From: Histomonas meleagridis
Taxonomy: Eukaryota > Parabasalia > Tritrichomonadida > Dientamoebidae
Length of the DNA stretch: 64,000 bases
Direction of reading: 5' to 3'
Assembly (NCBI GenBank): GCA_020186115.1
Contig: WSYJ01000060.1
Coordinates: 558,001 to 622,000, forward strand
Shown: in pieces, positions 40,038-48,719 of the stretch
Position numbering within the stretch: the stretch's first letter is position 1
Layout of the letters: each line of letters begins with the position of its first letter
Program-made: the position numbers and the translations under genes
The notes under the pieces: model-generated
Told to the model about the DNA's origin: nothing
The model's input: the letters and a program-made list of their open reading frames with translations, nothing else
Databases searched by the model: none

Positions 40038-42785
40038 TTAATTAGTGTACAGATTTGTATTGAGTGACAGCACAGAGTTTTGATTCGACTTCTTTCTCCT
40101 GTAAATTACAACAGCGACCACTATGACGACAATTACCACCACAGCGCCGACGCAGATTCCGACAATCAGAGCGGTGTTGTTATTTTTCTTTTCCCAAATG
40201 TCTGCGCATTTGTCGTACGCGTTTTCCTTCATTACATCGAAAGTTCCGAACTTTGAATCATTGTAATAATTAAATGTCATTACGTATTCCAAAGTTACGT
40301 TATTGAACGCATTTTCTTCGATTGCAGGTTGCGATTCACCATAAAAGTAAATGCAGTTCAATTTGTTACAATAAGAAAATGCATCGCTTTTAATTGTTTT
40401 AACATTTTTACCAATTGTTACTGAGTACAAATTATTGCATTTGTAGAACATACAGTTGTTAATTGTTGTGATATTTGATCCAATTGTTGCGCTGATTAAG
40501 TTCGAACATGCGTAAAACAAATTCTTTCCTAAAACTTTCACTGAATTTGGTATTGTAATATCTGTTAATGATCTGCAATATGAAAAAGCGTTTATTTCGA
40601 TTGTTTCGACATTTTCGCCAATTGTAATCGAAGTCAAATTATGACACGACTGAAATGCGTTATCATAAATTGTTTTTACTTTATCGCCAATGACAATTTT
40701 AGTTAAATTAGTTAAAGAAAACGCTGATGTACCTATAGATGTAACTGATTTCGGTGTGTTAACTTCTTTTAATGATTGACATGAATAAAATGAAAAATCT
40801 TCAATTGTTCGAACATTATCTCCAATAATAACTTTCTCTAAAGAAGGACATTCATAAAAGATAAATATTCCAATCGATGTAACTGAGTTAGGAATTGTAA
40901 TACTTTTAAGTCCTGCCAAAGAAAATGCGAATTTTTTAATTGTTTTCACATTCTCGCCAATAGTGATTTGAATTAAATTGGAACATGAAGAAAACGCGTT
41001 TTCGCCAATAGTTGTAACTGAATTTGGTATTACTACGTTAGATAATAATGTACAAGAAGTAAAAGAATAATCATCAATTACTTTAACTTTATTACCAAAA
41101 GTAATTTGTTCCAAATTCGAACATTCAGCAAATGAATAAATATCAATTGTAACAATTGAATTTGGAATTTGGAATTTTTGGTTTTTGTTTGAAATTGGGA
41201 AACAAATTAATTTTGTTATTTCTTTATTATAAAGTATTCCATCATTTTTATTATTCGAATATTTATTGTTATTTTCGGATACTTTAATGGATGTAAGATT
41301 TGTGCATAAATAAAAAACTGAAGCGCCAATTGTTTCAACAGAACTTGGAATTGTTATCTCTTTTAATGATGTACATTTACTAAATGCGGACTCATCAATT
41401 GTTTTAACATTTTCTCCAATTGTAATTGTTTCTAGTGAAGAACATAAATTAAATGCATAAACATCAATGACTTGTACTGAGTTTGGAATGATGACATTTG
41501 TTAATGGTAAACATTCATAAAATGCATATTTTCCAATTGTTGTAACATTTTCTCCAATTGTTACTTCCTTTAAGTTATTACAAGAATGAAATGCATAATC
41601 ACCTATTGATATAACTAAGTTCGGAATAATAATTTGAGTAAGTTGAGAACATAATTGAAATGTGTAAATTGAGATTTTGTTTATTTTATCACTTAATGTA
41701 ACTGATAATAAATTTGTGCATTCTTGGAAGCAATATTCATCAATTAATGTTACCGAATTTGGTATTATGACATTTGCTAAACTTGCACATAATTTAAATC
41801 CACGAACACCAATTGTTTCAACATTTTCACCAAATTTAATTTCATTTAATTTGGAACATGATTCAAATGAACTGTTTCCAATTGTTTTAACTGAATTAGG
41901 AATTGTTATTTCTGTTAATAAGTTACATTCATAAAATGAATAATCTAAAATTGTTGTGACTGTATTAGGAATTTCAAATGTTTCAAGTGATTTCATAGGC
42001 GGATATGAAACAATTGTTGTGATGTCTTTGTTATAAAGAATTCCATCATTCGCATTGTTGGAATATTTTGTGTTTTCGGGGGATACATCGATAAATTTAA
42101 GGTTTTCATTCGATGAAAATGCGCCAATTCCAATCGATGTTACAGATTTTGGTATTGTTATATTACTTATCAAACAAAATCTAAATGCAAAATCATCAAT
42201 TGTTTGAACACTTTCCCCAATTATGACTGTTTTTAGACTTCGGCATGATTGGAATGAATTTTTTCCAATTGTTGTTACTGAATTTGGTATTGTAACACTG
42301 ATTAAACTTAAGCATAAATTAAATGCATAATCACCAATTGATGTGAGTTTGTCATTAAAAGTGATTGTCTCTATCCTGGTGCATCGATAAAATGAATAAC
42401 TACCGATTGTAGTGACAGAATTTGGAAATACAATTTTGCTTATTTTTGCTAAATGAAATGCATAATCACCAATGGTTGAGATACTATTTCCAAAAGTAAT
42501 ATTTTCAATGTTATAACACGAATCAAATGCTTTTGAACCAATCGAAACAACAGAATTTCCAATTTTAACAGAAATCAACTCAGTCCAATCATAGAATGCT
42601 GCATCTGGGATTTCTTTTATGCTGTCAGCAATTACGACAGTTTCTGAAACATTCTGATATTTATTTGTAAATTCTGATGGATTAGATATAGTAAGTGTTT
42701 TTGTTGCATTATCAAAAGTCTGTAATGTATGTGATAAAAGTACTGAAAAAAAGAGAAGAATTAATCCTTTAATGAGATGATTCAT
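40038..42785 (-). CDS. BspA-like LRR_5 surface protein
   Basis: 915 residues from the ATG at 42785. A signal peptide (MNHLIKGLILLFFSVLLSHT) is followed by more than 30 LRR_5/Treponema-type repeats of about 23 residues (consensus L..ITIPNSVTTIGxxAFxxCxxL), running to about residue 830. A single transmembrane helix (ALIVGICVGAVVVIVVIVVA) and a short basic cytosolic tail (YRRKKSNQ) complete it. BspA-like proteins are the largest surface family of trichomonads and are linked to adhesion. Two KYSNNxNDGILYN insertions mark sites where repeats are interrupted. The longer TTG-initiated frame was not used because the ATG gives a clean signal peptide. Confidence 0.95.
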   Translation of the reverse strand: MNHLIKGLILLFFSVLLSHTLQTFDNATKTLTISNPSEFTNKYQNVSETVVIADSIKEIPDAAFYDWTELISVKIGNSVVSIGSKAFDSCYNIENITFGNSISTIGDYAFHLAKISKIVFPNSVTTIGSYSFYRCTRIETITFNDKLTSIGDYAFNLCLSLISVTIPNSVTTIGKNSFQSCRSLKTVIIGESVQTIDDFAFRFCLISNITIPKSVTSIGIGAFSSNENLKFIDVSPENTKYSNNANDGILYNKDITTIVSYPPMKSLETFEIPNTVTTILDYSFYECNLLTEITIPNSVKTIGNSSFESCSKLNEIKFGENVETIGVRGFKLCASLANVIIPNSVTLIDEYCFQECTNLLSVTLSDKINKISIYTFQLCSQLTQIIIPNLVISIGDYAFHSCNNLKEVTIGENVTTIGKYAFYECLPLTNVIIPNSVQVIDVYAFNLCSSLETITIGENVKTIDESAFSKCTSLKEITIPSSVETIGASVFYLCTNLTSIKVSENNNKYSNNKNDGILYNKEITKLICFPISNKNQKFQIPNSIVTIDIYSFAECSNLEQITFGNKVKVIDDYSFTSCTLLSNVVIPNSVTTIGENAFSSCSNLIQITIGENVKTIKKFAFSLAGLKSITIPNSVTSIGIFIFYECPSLEKVIIGDNVRTIEDFSFYSCQSLKEVNTPKSVTSIGTSAFSLTNLTKIVIGDKVKTIYDNAFQSCHNLTSITIGENVETIEINAFSYCRSLTDITIPNSVKVLGKNLFYACSNLISATIGSNITTINNCMFYKCNNLYSVTIGKNVKTIKSDAFSYCNKLNCIYFYGESQPAIEENAFNNVTLEYVMTFNYYNDSKFGTFDVMKENAYDKCADIWEKKNNNTALIVGICVGAVVVIVVIVVAVVIYRRKKSNQNSVLSLNTNLYTN

Positions 42786-43370
42786 CAAAAAAATAATTTG
42801 ACAATCTACAGTTGTTCTTTGTAAACTTTTCAAAATGGCGATTGTTTGAAGTAAATAACCGTAATACCTCACTTTGTCCAACCAGTTATAAAAGTGACAA
42901 ATGAAGAAATCAAATTGTTCAATTTGTCGAATATTAGGTTAATATAGATTTTCAATATGTCATAATGATATTATTGACAAAACTTTATATTATAAAATAC
43001 ACATAATTTTTTATACACAAATTCTCCTTCTACAACATATTAATTAATTTTTCTAAATATAATTTTAAGTTTATTCATTGTTTTATCTAAACATATTTCG
43101 TCTTGTTTTCTTCAACCTTATTTTTATACAATGGATTGGACAAATTGATATTCAATTGTGGGCGAATTTGCAGTCTGCAATGTCTGTTTCTCATTCTCTG
43201 ACAATATTCGGTTTAAAAAAATATAATATAGAACACTCTCACGAATGCAGCATTTTTAACCTTTGCGTCTAGACACATCTGCCAGTATTCGCCAAGATAT
43301 TTATTTTTTTTTGTTAGGAGTTTTGAATTGTGGGTAAAGAACGTTTATATAGAACCGTTTAAAATCCGTT
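42786..43370. other. Intergenic region
   Basis: 585 bp of AT-rich DNA between divergent frames. It ends with AACCGTTTAAAATCCGTT (43353-43370) directly before an ATG. A 64-codon plus-strand frame at 43078-43272 has no support. Confidence 0.45.
43353..43370 (+). promoter_or_regulatory. AACCGTT-type promoter element
   Basis: AACCGTTTAAAATCCGTT is almost the same as GACCGTTTAAAATCCG, which precedes the ankyrin gene ATG at 26876 on the minus strand. It abuts the ATG of the small frame at 43371. Confidence 0.45.
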
Positions 43371-43634
43371 ATGTTGAATAAGAAAACGATTATAATTCAT
43401 TTAAAATATTCTTCTAATTTCATCACTCCTCTGACAATTCAGTTTAACCCTAAGGATGAATTCAAGCGAAAGCAAGGTTTGCAGGAACTAGTGAGTTACC
43501 CAAAGTATTTGAAAAAATTTAACAATCAAAAATATAACCTGATGATCCAGAAAAGAGCTAATCGCTTTGTTAATATGATTTTTAGTTTCAATCGTTTTAA
43601 TTTTTTGGCTGGCTTTATTTCATATTTATTTTAA
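43371..43634 (+). CDS. Possible small basic protein
   Basis: An 87-residue basic frame (NPKDEFKRKQGLQELVSYPK). I recognise no family, and AT-rich open frames of this size can occur by chance. The main support is the AACCGTTTAAAATCCGTT element immediately before the ATG, shared with an ankyrin gene promoter. It could also be a truncated gene fused to a duplicated promoter. Confidence 0.3.
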   Translation: MLNKKTIIIHLKYSSNFITPLTIQFNPKDEFKRKQGLQELVSYPKYLKKFNNQKYNLMIQKRANRFVNMIFSFNRFNFLAGFISYLF

Positions 43635-43749
43635 TTACCATATCTTTGAAAGATAAATTTATCTTATAAAACCAAATTCAAAATAAAAAAAATAAAAAAG
43701 ACCACGAATCCCCTGATGTAAGAAAAAAAAGAAGTAAGCTATTTGGTAT

Positions 43750-44142
43750 TTAATTCTTTGCAAGTTGCTCCTTAACAAGTTGTGCACGTTTAGCAGCAAG
43801 TTTTGCATGCTTGAAGCGTTGGAAATCGTTCATTTGGCTCTTTGCTGCTGCAGCCTTGAGGTTCTTTCCCCATTTTGTTTCTTCAAATTTTGCAACTGCA
43901 TCAGCATCCTTAACAGCAGCAGCAACTACTTCTTTCTTAGCAGCGCGCTCAATCTTGACAACAATGTCTGTGAGTTTAAGGCGCTTGATTGGGATCATTT
44001 GACGTGGTTCGTTAGTTCCAATAACATCAATCATAACACGTTTGTCATCAACGATATCAACAATAACGGCAAGCTTGTCAGCGAGTGGACCGTAGGAAAC
44101 AAGTGCAACGCGACCGAATTCAACGAACTGTGTGTAAGGCAT
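43750..44142 (-). CDS. RPL14: Ribosomal protein eL14
   Basis: 130 residues, full length for eL14. The KOW-type N-terminal domain is visible (FVEFGRVALVSYGPLADKLA, VIVDIVDDKRVMIDV) followed by PIKRLKLTDIVVKIERAAKK and an Ala/Lys-rich helical C-terminus. It is a component of the large cytosolic ribosomal subunit. The promoter in the sense direction carries two ACCGTT motifs, then TGGCCTGGCCTTTCGATAA and the ATG, the same arrangement as the eL30 gene in this window. Confidence 0.96.
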   Translation of the reverse strand: MPYTQFVEFGRVALVSYGPLADKLAVIVDIVDDKRVMIDVIGTNEPRQMIPIKRLKLTDIVVKIERAAKKEVVAAAVKDADAVAKFEETKWGKNLKAAAAKSQMNDFQRFKHAKLAAKRAQLVKEQLAKN

Positions 44143-44180
44143 TTATCGAAAGGCCAGGCCAAACGGTTATAACGGTTTAT
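44142..44180 (-). promoter_or_regulatory. Ribosomal-protein promoter of eL14
   Basis: In the sense direction: ATAAACCGTTATAACCGTTT, then TGGCCTGGCCTTTCGATAA, then the ATG. CCTTT at the start site matches the M5-type element described for Trichomonas promoters; the ACCGTT words resemble Myb sites. The arrangement is shared with eL30 at 57897-57933. Confidence 0.55.
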
Positions 44181-44673
44181 GTTAAGGAAAGTGTCATTTA
44201 AACGGTCGTTTATCCTCCAATTTGCAAATTTACATAAATTATAATAATATAACCAATTGGGATTACTTCCATTAAATTAAACATAAGTGCATTTACATAA
44301 CATTTTTAAATTGTCATAGAAAGTTTTAAAAATTTTTTTCGAATAGGATTGTGACCCCCCATAGAACCATTTTTTAAAAAAAATGTTAAAACAACAAATT
44401 TAAAATAACTTCAAAATTTAATATGTCATAATCTTTATTGGAGATTTAGTTCTAATGCTGAATTAATATTTTTGTTTTAAAAAACTTTTATGGTAAATCC
44501 CTTTTAAATTTGAGGATAAAGTCTTATGTCACAAACTCTAAGATTAATTTTTAATAAGAAAATGAATCGAATAACGAAAGTACCTTTTTAAATCCTTTTA
44601 AAAAATCCTTTTTAACAGTTTTTAAATTAAAGAATATATTCAGTTACTAATGTTTTTTTCATCACTTTTATAA
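44143..44673. other. Intergenic region
   Basis: 531 bp. It has the eL14 promoter at its left edge and another TTTAAACGGTCGTTT near 44197-44211. The remainder is AT-rich with no gene. Confidence 0.45.
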
Positions 44674-45387
44674 ATGTATCTCTTTCTTTTAACACTTTCT
44701 TTTGCTAAAAGCATCGAAATACCTGGTGTTAAGTCAGCATTAAACAAGGTATCAAAGTTCAATCAAAAAATTGATAAAATAAGTAATGCAAAAATTCCCC
44801 CAATAGAATCATGGATTCAACATAATTCAGAAGATTTTGAAGATGGTGATTTCGAAGATGAAGATATTAATAATAATTATAGATATTATAATGAAGATAA
44901 AATGGATGATGATGAAGATGAAGAACGATTTAGATCTAGATATTCAAAGAGATTTAACGATAAAGGAGATGATGAAGAAGAAAGATATCAATCTAAATAT
45001 TCAAGAAAGTATATTGATGATGAAGATGAAGACGATGATATGTATCAACACAGATATCCAAGAAAACTTTATGATGAAAGAGAGGATGAAGAAGAAAGAT
45101 TTCAAAATAGAACTCCTAAAAAATTTGATAATGAAAAAGAATTTGAAGATGAATTAAAATCTCAAAATCCAAATAAGATAAATAATGAAGAAGAAGATAA
45201 ACTCCTTAAGAAACAAATGAAAAAAGAAAAGAAAAATAAAAATAAAAACAAAAAGCAAAATCCTTCTTCACCAAAAACAGCAAAGAAATCACTTTGGGGT
45301 AAATTTAAATCCAAGGTATCAGGGAAAAATAAGAATCCAATGAAGAAAATACTTTCTAAAGGGAAGAGATCAGGTTGGAAGCGTTAA
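44674..45387 (+). CDS. Secreted charged repeat protein with dibasic sites
   Basis: A 237-residue protein with a signal peptide (MYLFLLTLSFAKS). Tandem 19-residue units follow in the middle: an acidic stretch (DDDEDEE) leads to an R/K-Y-S/P motif and a dibasic step. Ends of successive units read RSRYSKRF, QSKYSRKY, QHRYPRKL and QNRTPKKF. The C-terminal 60 residues are very basic (KKEKKNKNKNKKQN, then KGKRSGWKR). The layout suggests a secreted or granule polyampholyte, with dibasic sites that might be cleaved. I do not recognise a named family. Confidence 0.75.
   Translation: MYLFLLTLSFAKSIEIPGVKSALNKVSKFNQKIDKISNAKIPPIESWIQHNSEDFEDGDFEDEDINNNYRYYNEDKMDDDEDEERFRSRYSKRFNDKGDDEEERYQSKYSRKYIDDEDEDDDMYQHRYPRKLYDEREDEEERFQNRTPKKFDNEKEFEDELKSQNPNKINNEEEDKLLKKQMKKEKKNKNKNKKQNPSSPKTAKKSLWGKFKSKVSGKNKNPMKKILSKGKRSGWKR
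44904..45127 (+). repeat. 57-bp (19-residue) tandem repeats
   Basis: Four consecutive imperfect 57-bp units within the secreted protein gene, each coding an acidic block, then Y/F-Q-x-K/R-Y/T, then a dibasic pair and an aromatic or Leu. A fifth, more diverged unit follows. Confidence 0.6.
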
Positions 45388-45785
45388 GCTTTCTAATAAA
45401 AAGCTGGATTATCCTTTTATTTAATTGATTCTTTTGATAACCCATTAAAAATTATTTACTTATTATTTTTCTTTACTTAGATATCACTAAATTTAAAATT
45501 AGAAGATTAAAATTTTTTGCATATGAAGCACCGCGAATCGTGTATTAAAAATGAATAATGAGAATTTATATCATTCCGCTTTATAAAATTTATAGTTATG
45601 ATTTCTTTTAAATTAAAATTATTTGATGGAATTCCATCACAAAACTTGGTAAAACTTCATAAAGTGGAGTTTAGTAAAAATAATAAATCAAAATCATATT
45701 CTGAAAATAGAATATTTATTTATACTTTTTTTTTTTTAAAGTTCATTGTATATATTTTAAAAGTAAAAAGCATTAATATTAAAAT
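45388..45785. other. Convergent intergenic region
   Basis: 398 bp between convergent genes. A 66-codon plus-strand frame (45598-45798) starts with a protein-like segment (KLKLFDGIPSQNLVKLHKVE) but then becomes AT-run sequence. At most it is a relic. Confidence 0.4.
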
Positions 45786-46463
45786 TTATTTCACTTGAAT
45801 TCTTTTAAAAAATTGATCAGAACAATTATAAAAATTTCTTTTGTTCTCAGAGTTCATGAGTGCTTCACTAACAGTTCTATGAAAACTTTCTTTTGGCAAT
45901 GCGGGTAAAGCCAAATATGGATCTGTTTCAATTGGAGTATATTGGAAAGCAAAATCATTCCCTTTAAAAGAAATTTGATTTGTATTCCTTTTTCTTGGAC
46001 TTATTTCACTTGAAACATAAATATTATCTGCTTTATTTGGATCTTCTGGATTTGCAACAACTTCAATCCCTTCATCCGTTTCCTGAATTTCTCCATCTGT
46101 AATTAGTTTTTTATAAAAAGCATTACATTGATATCCAACTCTTCCTGGGATATATCTGGAAAACAACCCCCAATGCCCAGATGTTGGTGGATGTGCTTTT
46201 AATGCTTCAATGAATAATTGTTTTTCATCTTCTGTCCAATGCCCTAATTTCCTTTCTTCTCCAGGTAAAACATGACGGTAGAAAAATCCATTTGGATTTG
46301 ATTCTATTTGCATCCATGCTTGTTTCTTACATGAAGTCCATGAATCAAAATCATCTGGTGTTTTCATATCAGCCAATTTGATGGATGTAAATGTGTCTAT
46401 TTCTGAAATATTATTACGGTCAATTAAGGGTGAAGAATATACATCATTATCTTCAGCGCTCAT
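45786..46463 (-). CDS. Myb/SANT-like DNA-binding protein (paralogue of the 138-1358 gene)
   Basis: A 225-residue protein. It shares with the first gene of the window the block from PNGFFYRHVLPGE through a Myb/SANT-like repeat (LGHWTEDEKQLFIEALKA, GHWGLFSRYIPGRVGYQCNA and FYKKLITDGEI). The N- and C-terminal parts are not shared. A DNA-binding or chromatin role is inferred. Upstream lie a perfect E2F-like palindrome (TTGGCGGGCGCCAA, 46503-46516), TAACTGTTAACG (46524-46535) and TTAGCGCCAA (46555-46564). Confidence 0.87.
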   Translation of the reverse strand: MSAEDNDVYSSPLIDRNNISEIDTFTSIKLADMKTPDDFDSWTSCKKQAWMQIESNPNGFFYRHVLPGEERKLGHWTEDEKQLFIEALKAHPPTSGHWGLFSRYIPGRVGYQCNAFYKKLITDGEIQETDEGIEVVANPEDPNKADNIYVSSEISPRKRNTNQISFKGNDFAFQYTPIETDPYLALPALPKESFHRTVSEALMNSENKRNFYNCSDQFFKRIQVK

Positions 46464-46502
46464 CTAGTTTCTTAAAAAAGGTGATTTGATTGAGATTTTG
46501 AC

Positions 46503-46564
46503 TTGGCGGGCGCCAATACAAAATAACTGTTAACGATTTTTGGGTGCTCTGAAGTTAGCGCCAA
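46503..46564. promoter_or_regulatory. E2F-like palindrome and Myb-like sites upstream of the second Myb/SANT-like gene
   Basis: TTGGCGGGCGCCAA at 46503-46516, TAACTGTTAACG at 46524-46535 and TTAGCGCCAA at 46555-46564, about 40-100 bp upstream of the ATG. They resemble E2F/DP sites and YAACKG Myb sites. Regulation is inferred. Confidence 0.45.
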
Positions 46565-46695
46565 TCCCCACTTTTTGTATACAATCCATTTCAAATATAA
46601 AATAAAGTTCACAAAGAAAAGTTCATCAAAAAATATTTCGAACATGTTCAATCTCATTTAAAAAAATCACTTTTAATTCATTTTTATTTATTTTT

Positions 46696-47472
46696 TTAAA
46701 ACAAATTAATCGTTGAAAAAAGTACACCAAGTACAATTAATAACATGTTAAGAGTAAGTCCAAATGGTGCGCTGCTGAATGTATTGAAAGAAATGCAATT
46801 TTTATCAGGATCTTCTTTTTCTGGTGAATTTACAAGTTTCTTAAAGTCTTTGAGGCTAAATCCTTTAGGTACGATTCGATAATCCATATAATAAGCATTT
46901 TTGCATTCCCTATAAATCTTTTCTGCAAATGAACCACACAAAGAAATTGATCTTATTGGAGGTAAACTTTTATTTTCATGATTTACGATAAAAGAAATAT
47001 CTTTTATTTGAGGATGACAAATAGCACAAGGAATATAACGAATTAAGTTATAACATCTTGGGTAAATCTTAAATTTGTAGTTATTATAATGCCCTGAAAT
47101 CTGAGTCATTTCAAATAGTGATATTTTATATGAGTCTGGATCTTTATACATACAACATGTTTCAATTTTTTTATTTACATACATCGGACATGCTTCTTCA
47201 AAATCTTGATGTTTTCCTGCAACATAAGATTCTGAAGGAATAGGATTATAATCTCCATTGTTATATTTTATTCGATTGACACCTGAAAGAAACATAAATA
47301 GAGGCATTTGAAGGTTGAGCGGGTTTTTATCTCCATAATATCCAACAGGAGAATAAAAATTAATAAAATAATTAAGTGGTAATTTACCGTATGTTTTTGC
47401 TTCTAAATCATCTCGAAGAAGAGATGCACAATCACCAGATATGATTGTTTTTAAGAGGATCACTACAAACAT
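46696..47472 (-). CDS. Cys-rich secreted or surface protein, weakly folate-receptor-like
   Basis: A 258-residue protein with an N-terminal hydrophobic signal (MFVVILLKTIISGDC) and a C-terminal hydrophobic segment (FGLTLNMLLIVLGVLFSTIN) ending at the stop. This fits a tail anchor or a cleaved anchor signal. The lumenal part has about 12 cysteines, including CPMY, ETCCMY, PRCYNLIRYIPCAICHPQ and LCGSFAEKIYREC. The CC pair and CxxCxP spacing resemble folate-receptor/riboflavin-binding Cys-rich domains, but the match is by eye and weak. Ligand unknown. Confidence 0.6.
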   Translation of the reverse strand: MFVVILLKTIISGDCASLLRDDLEAKTYGKLPLNYFINFYSPVGYYGDKNPLNLQMPLFMFLSGVNRIKYNNGDYNPIPSESYVAGKHQDFEEACPMYVNKKIETCCMYKDPDSYKISLFEMTQISGHYNNYKFKIYPRCYNLIRYIPCAICHPQIKDISFIVNHENKSLPPIRSISLCGSFAEKIYRECKNAYYMDYRIVPKGFSLKDFKKLVNSPEKEDPDKNCISFNTFSSAPFGLTLNMLLIVLGVLFSTINLF

Positions 47473-47865
47473 TATTTTTTTCTATTTTGTTTTTAATAGA
47501 TAAAAACAAAGGAAAAAGTTAATTGAGGAAACTAAATAAGATAAAAATGTTTTATATTAAATACATTTTTACATGAATTTTTTATTTTTATTAGTTTTGA
47601 TTTTTTAACATTTTTATTATATTAGTTAATTTATTTCCTTTTGCAAAATAATACTTCAATTTTAAGAATCATTTTCTAAAAATTTTATTAATGAACAAAA
47701 TAACATATATACAAACATATTAACATTTCCCAAATAAATTGACAATAAAAAACTTTTCACTATTTAAGACTTATAGTCTGAGAATAGAAGAATGATTAAA
47801 GAAGCTGTTGAATGATAAATTTTGACTTTGAATAGTTTACAAATATTCGACCATTTTTTTCTGGA
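47473..47865. other. Intergenic region
   Basis: 393 bp of AT-rich DNA between divergent genes, with no ORF or motif of note. Confidence 0.45.
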
Positions 47866-48474
47866 ATGCTTGCTCCATATCGCGAACAATTAGACAAGAT
47901 GAAAATTATTCTTGGTTCTCAAAGTCCTCGCCGTAAAGAACTTTTATCACCTATACTTAATTTTGAAGTTGTTCCTTCAAATTTCGATGAATCCACGATA
48001 AATCCTTCACAATTTCCAAATCCAAGTGAATTCGTTCGAGTTCAATCAAGGAAAAAATGTGAAGAAATAGCAACACGTGTTACAGATGCAGATATGATCA
48101 TAACTGCGGATACAATTGTTTTTATTGATAACCAAATTTTGGGAAAGCCAGGTACACATGAAAAGGCATATGAAATGATTTCCAAGCTAAGTGGACGATC
48201 TCATTCTGTTGAAACAGGAGTATTTATTCTTATGCCAAAGTTGAACAAATCTGTTTCTTTTTCTGTTGAAACGCAAGTTTTCTTTGACGACCTTCCTGAG
48301 GAAGTTATTCGTGCATACGCAGATTCAGATGATCCACTTGACAAAGCTGGTGGATATGGAATTCAATCAGGCGCTGTCTCTCTAATCAAAAAGATTGATG
48401 GTGATTATTCCAATGTAGTTGGGCTCCCAATTCACGAGATATGTGTTCAAATAGCAAAGCTTTTAAAGCAATAA
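47866..48474 (+). CDS. Maf-family nucleotide pyrophosphatase
   Basis: A 202-residue Maf/Ham1-fold protein. The signature SQSPRRKELL lies at residues 18-27, followed by ITADTIVFIDNQILGKP, the SGRSHSVETGV strand and DKAGGYGIQSGA. Maf proteins hydrolyse non-canonical or excess NTPs (dTTP/UTP-type) to NMPs and pyrophosphate, a house-cleaning role. The family usually starts close to the SxSPRR motif, so the internal Met12 (MKIILGSQSPRR) is an alternative start. Confidence 0.93.
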   Translation: MLAPYREQLDKMKIILGSQSPRRKELLSPILNFEVVPSNFDESTINPSQFPNPSEFVRVQSRKKCEEIATRVTDADMIITADTIVFIDNQILGKPGTHEKAYEMISKLSGRSHSVETGVFILMPKLNKSVSFSVETQVFFDDLPEEVIRAYADSDDPLDKAGGYGIQSGAVSLIKKIDGDYSNVVGLPIHEICVQIAKLLKQ

Positions 48475-48719
48475 AACTGATTTAAATTGGTAACTTCTTT
48501 TTATTTGGCTTCGTTGTTCTACAATCGGTATTTTAATTTGATGAAATAATTTGAAATTTTGAAAGTAAAATGAAATATTCAAAATTTAAATATTAAAAAT
48601 AACAGAAAGATTTTTAAGGACTTGGAGTAACCTGAGTTTTTTTTGAGAATTCATAAATTCTTAGTTTTGCTTCAGTACTGAAGCGTGTGAAAAAGACGTT
48701 AAATATCCAAAAAGTGCCA

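Noticed and set aside
40038-42881. Longer BspA-like frame starting with TTG at 42881
   Set aside because: The ATG at 42785 begins exactly at a signal peptide, and the extension would bury it.
43765-44172. Plus-strand 135-codon frame opposite eL14
   Set aside because: It is the antisense shadow of a certain ribosomal protein gene and covers its promoter.
44837-45157. 106-codon plus-strand frame in the secreted repeat gene
   Set aside because: It is a Met/Lys/Ile-rich alternative-frame reading of the acidic repeats.
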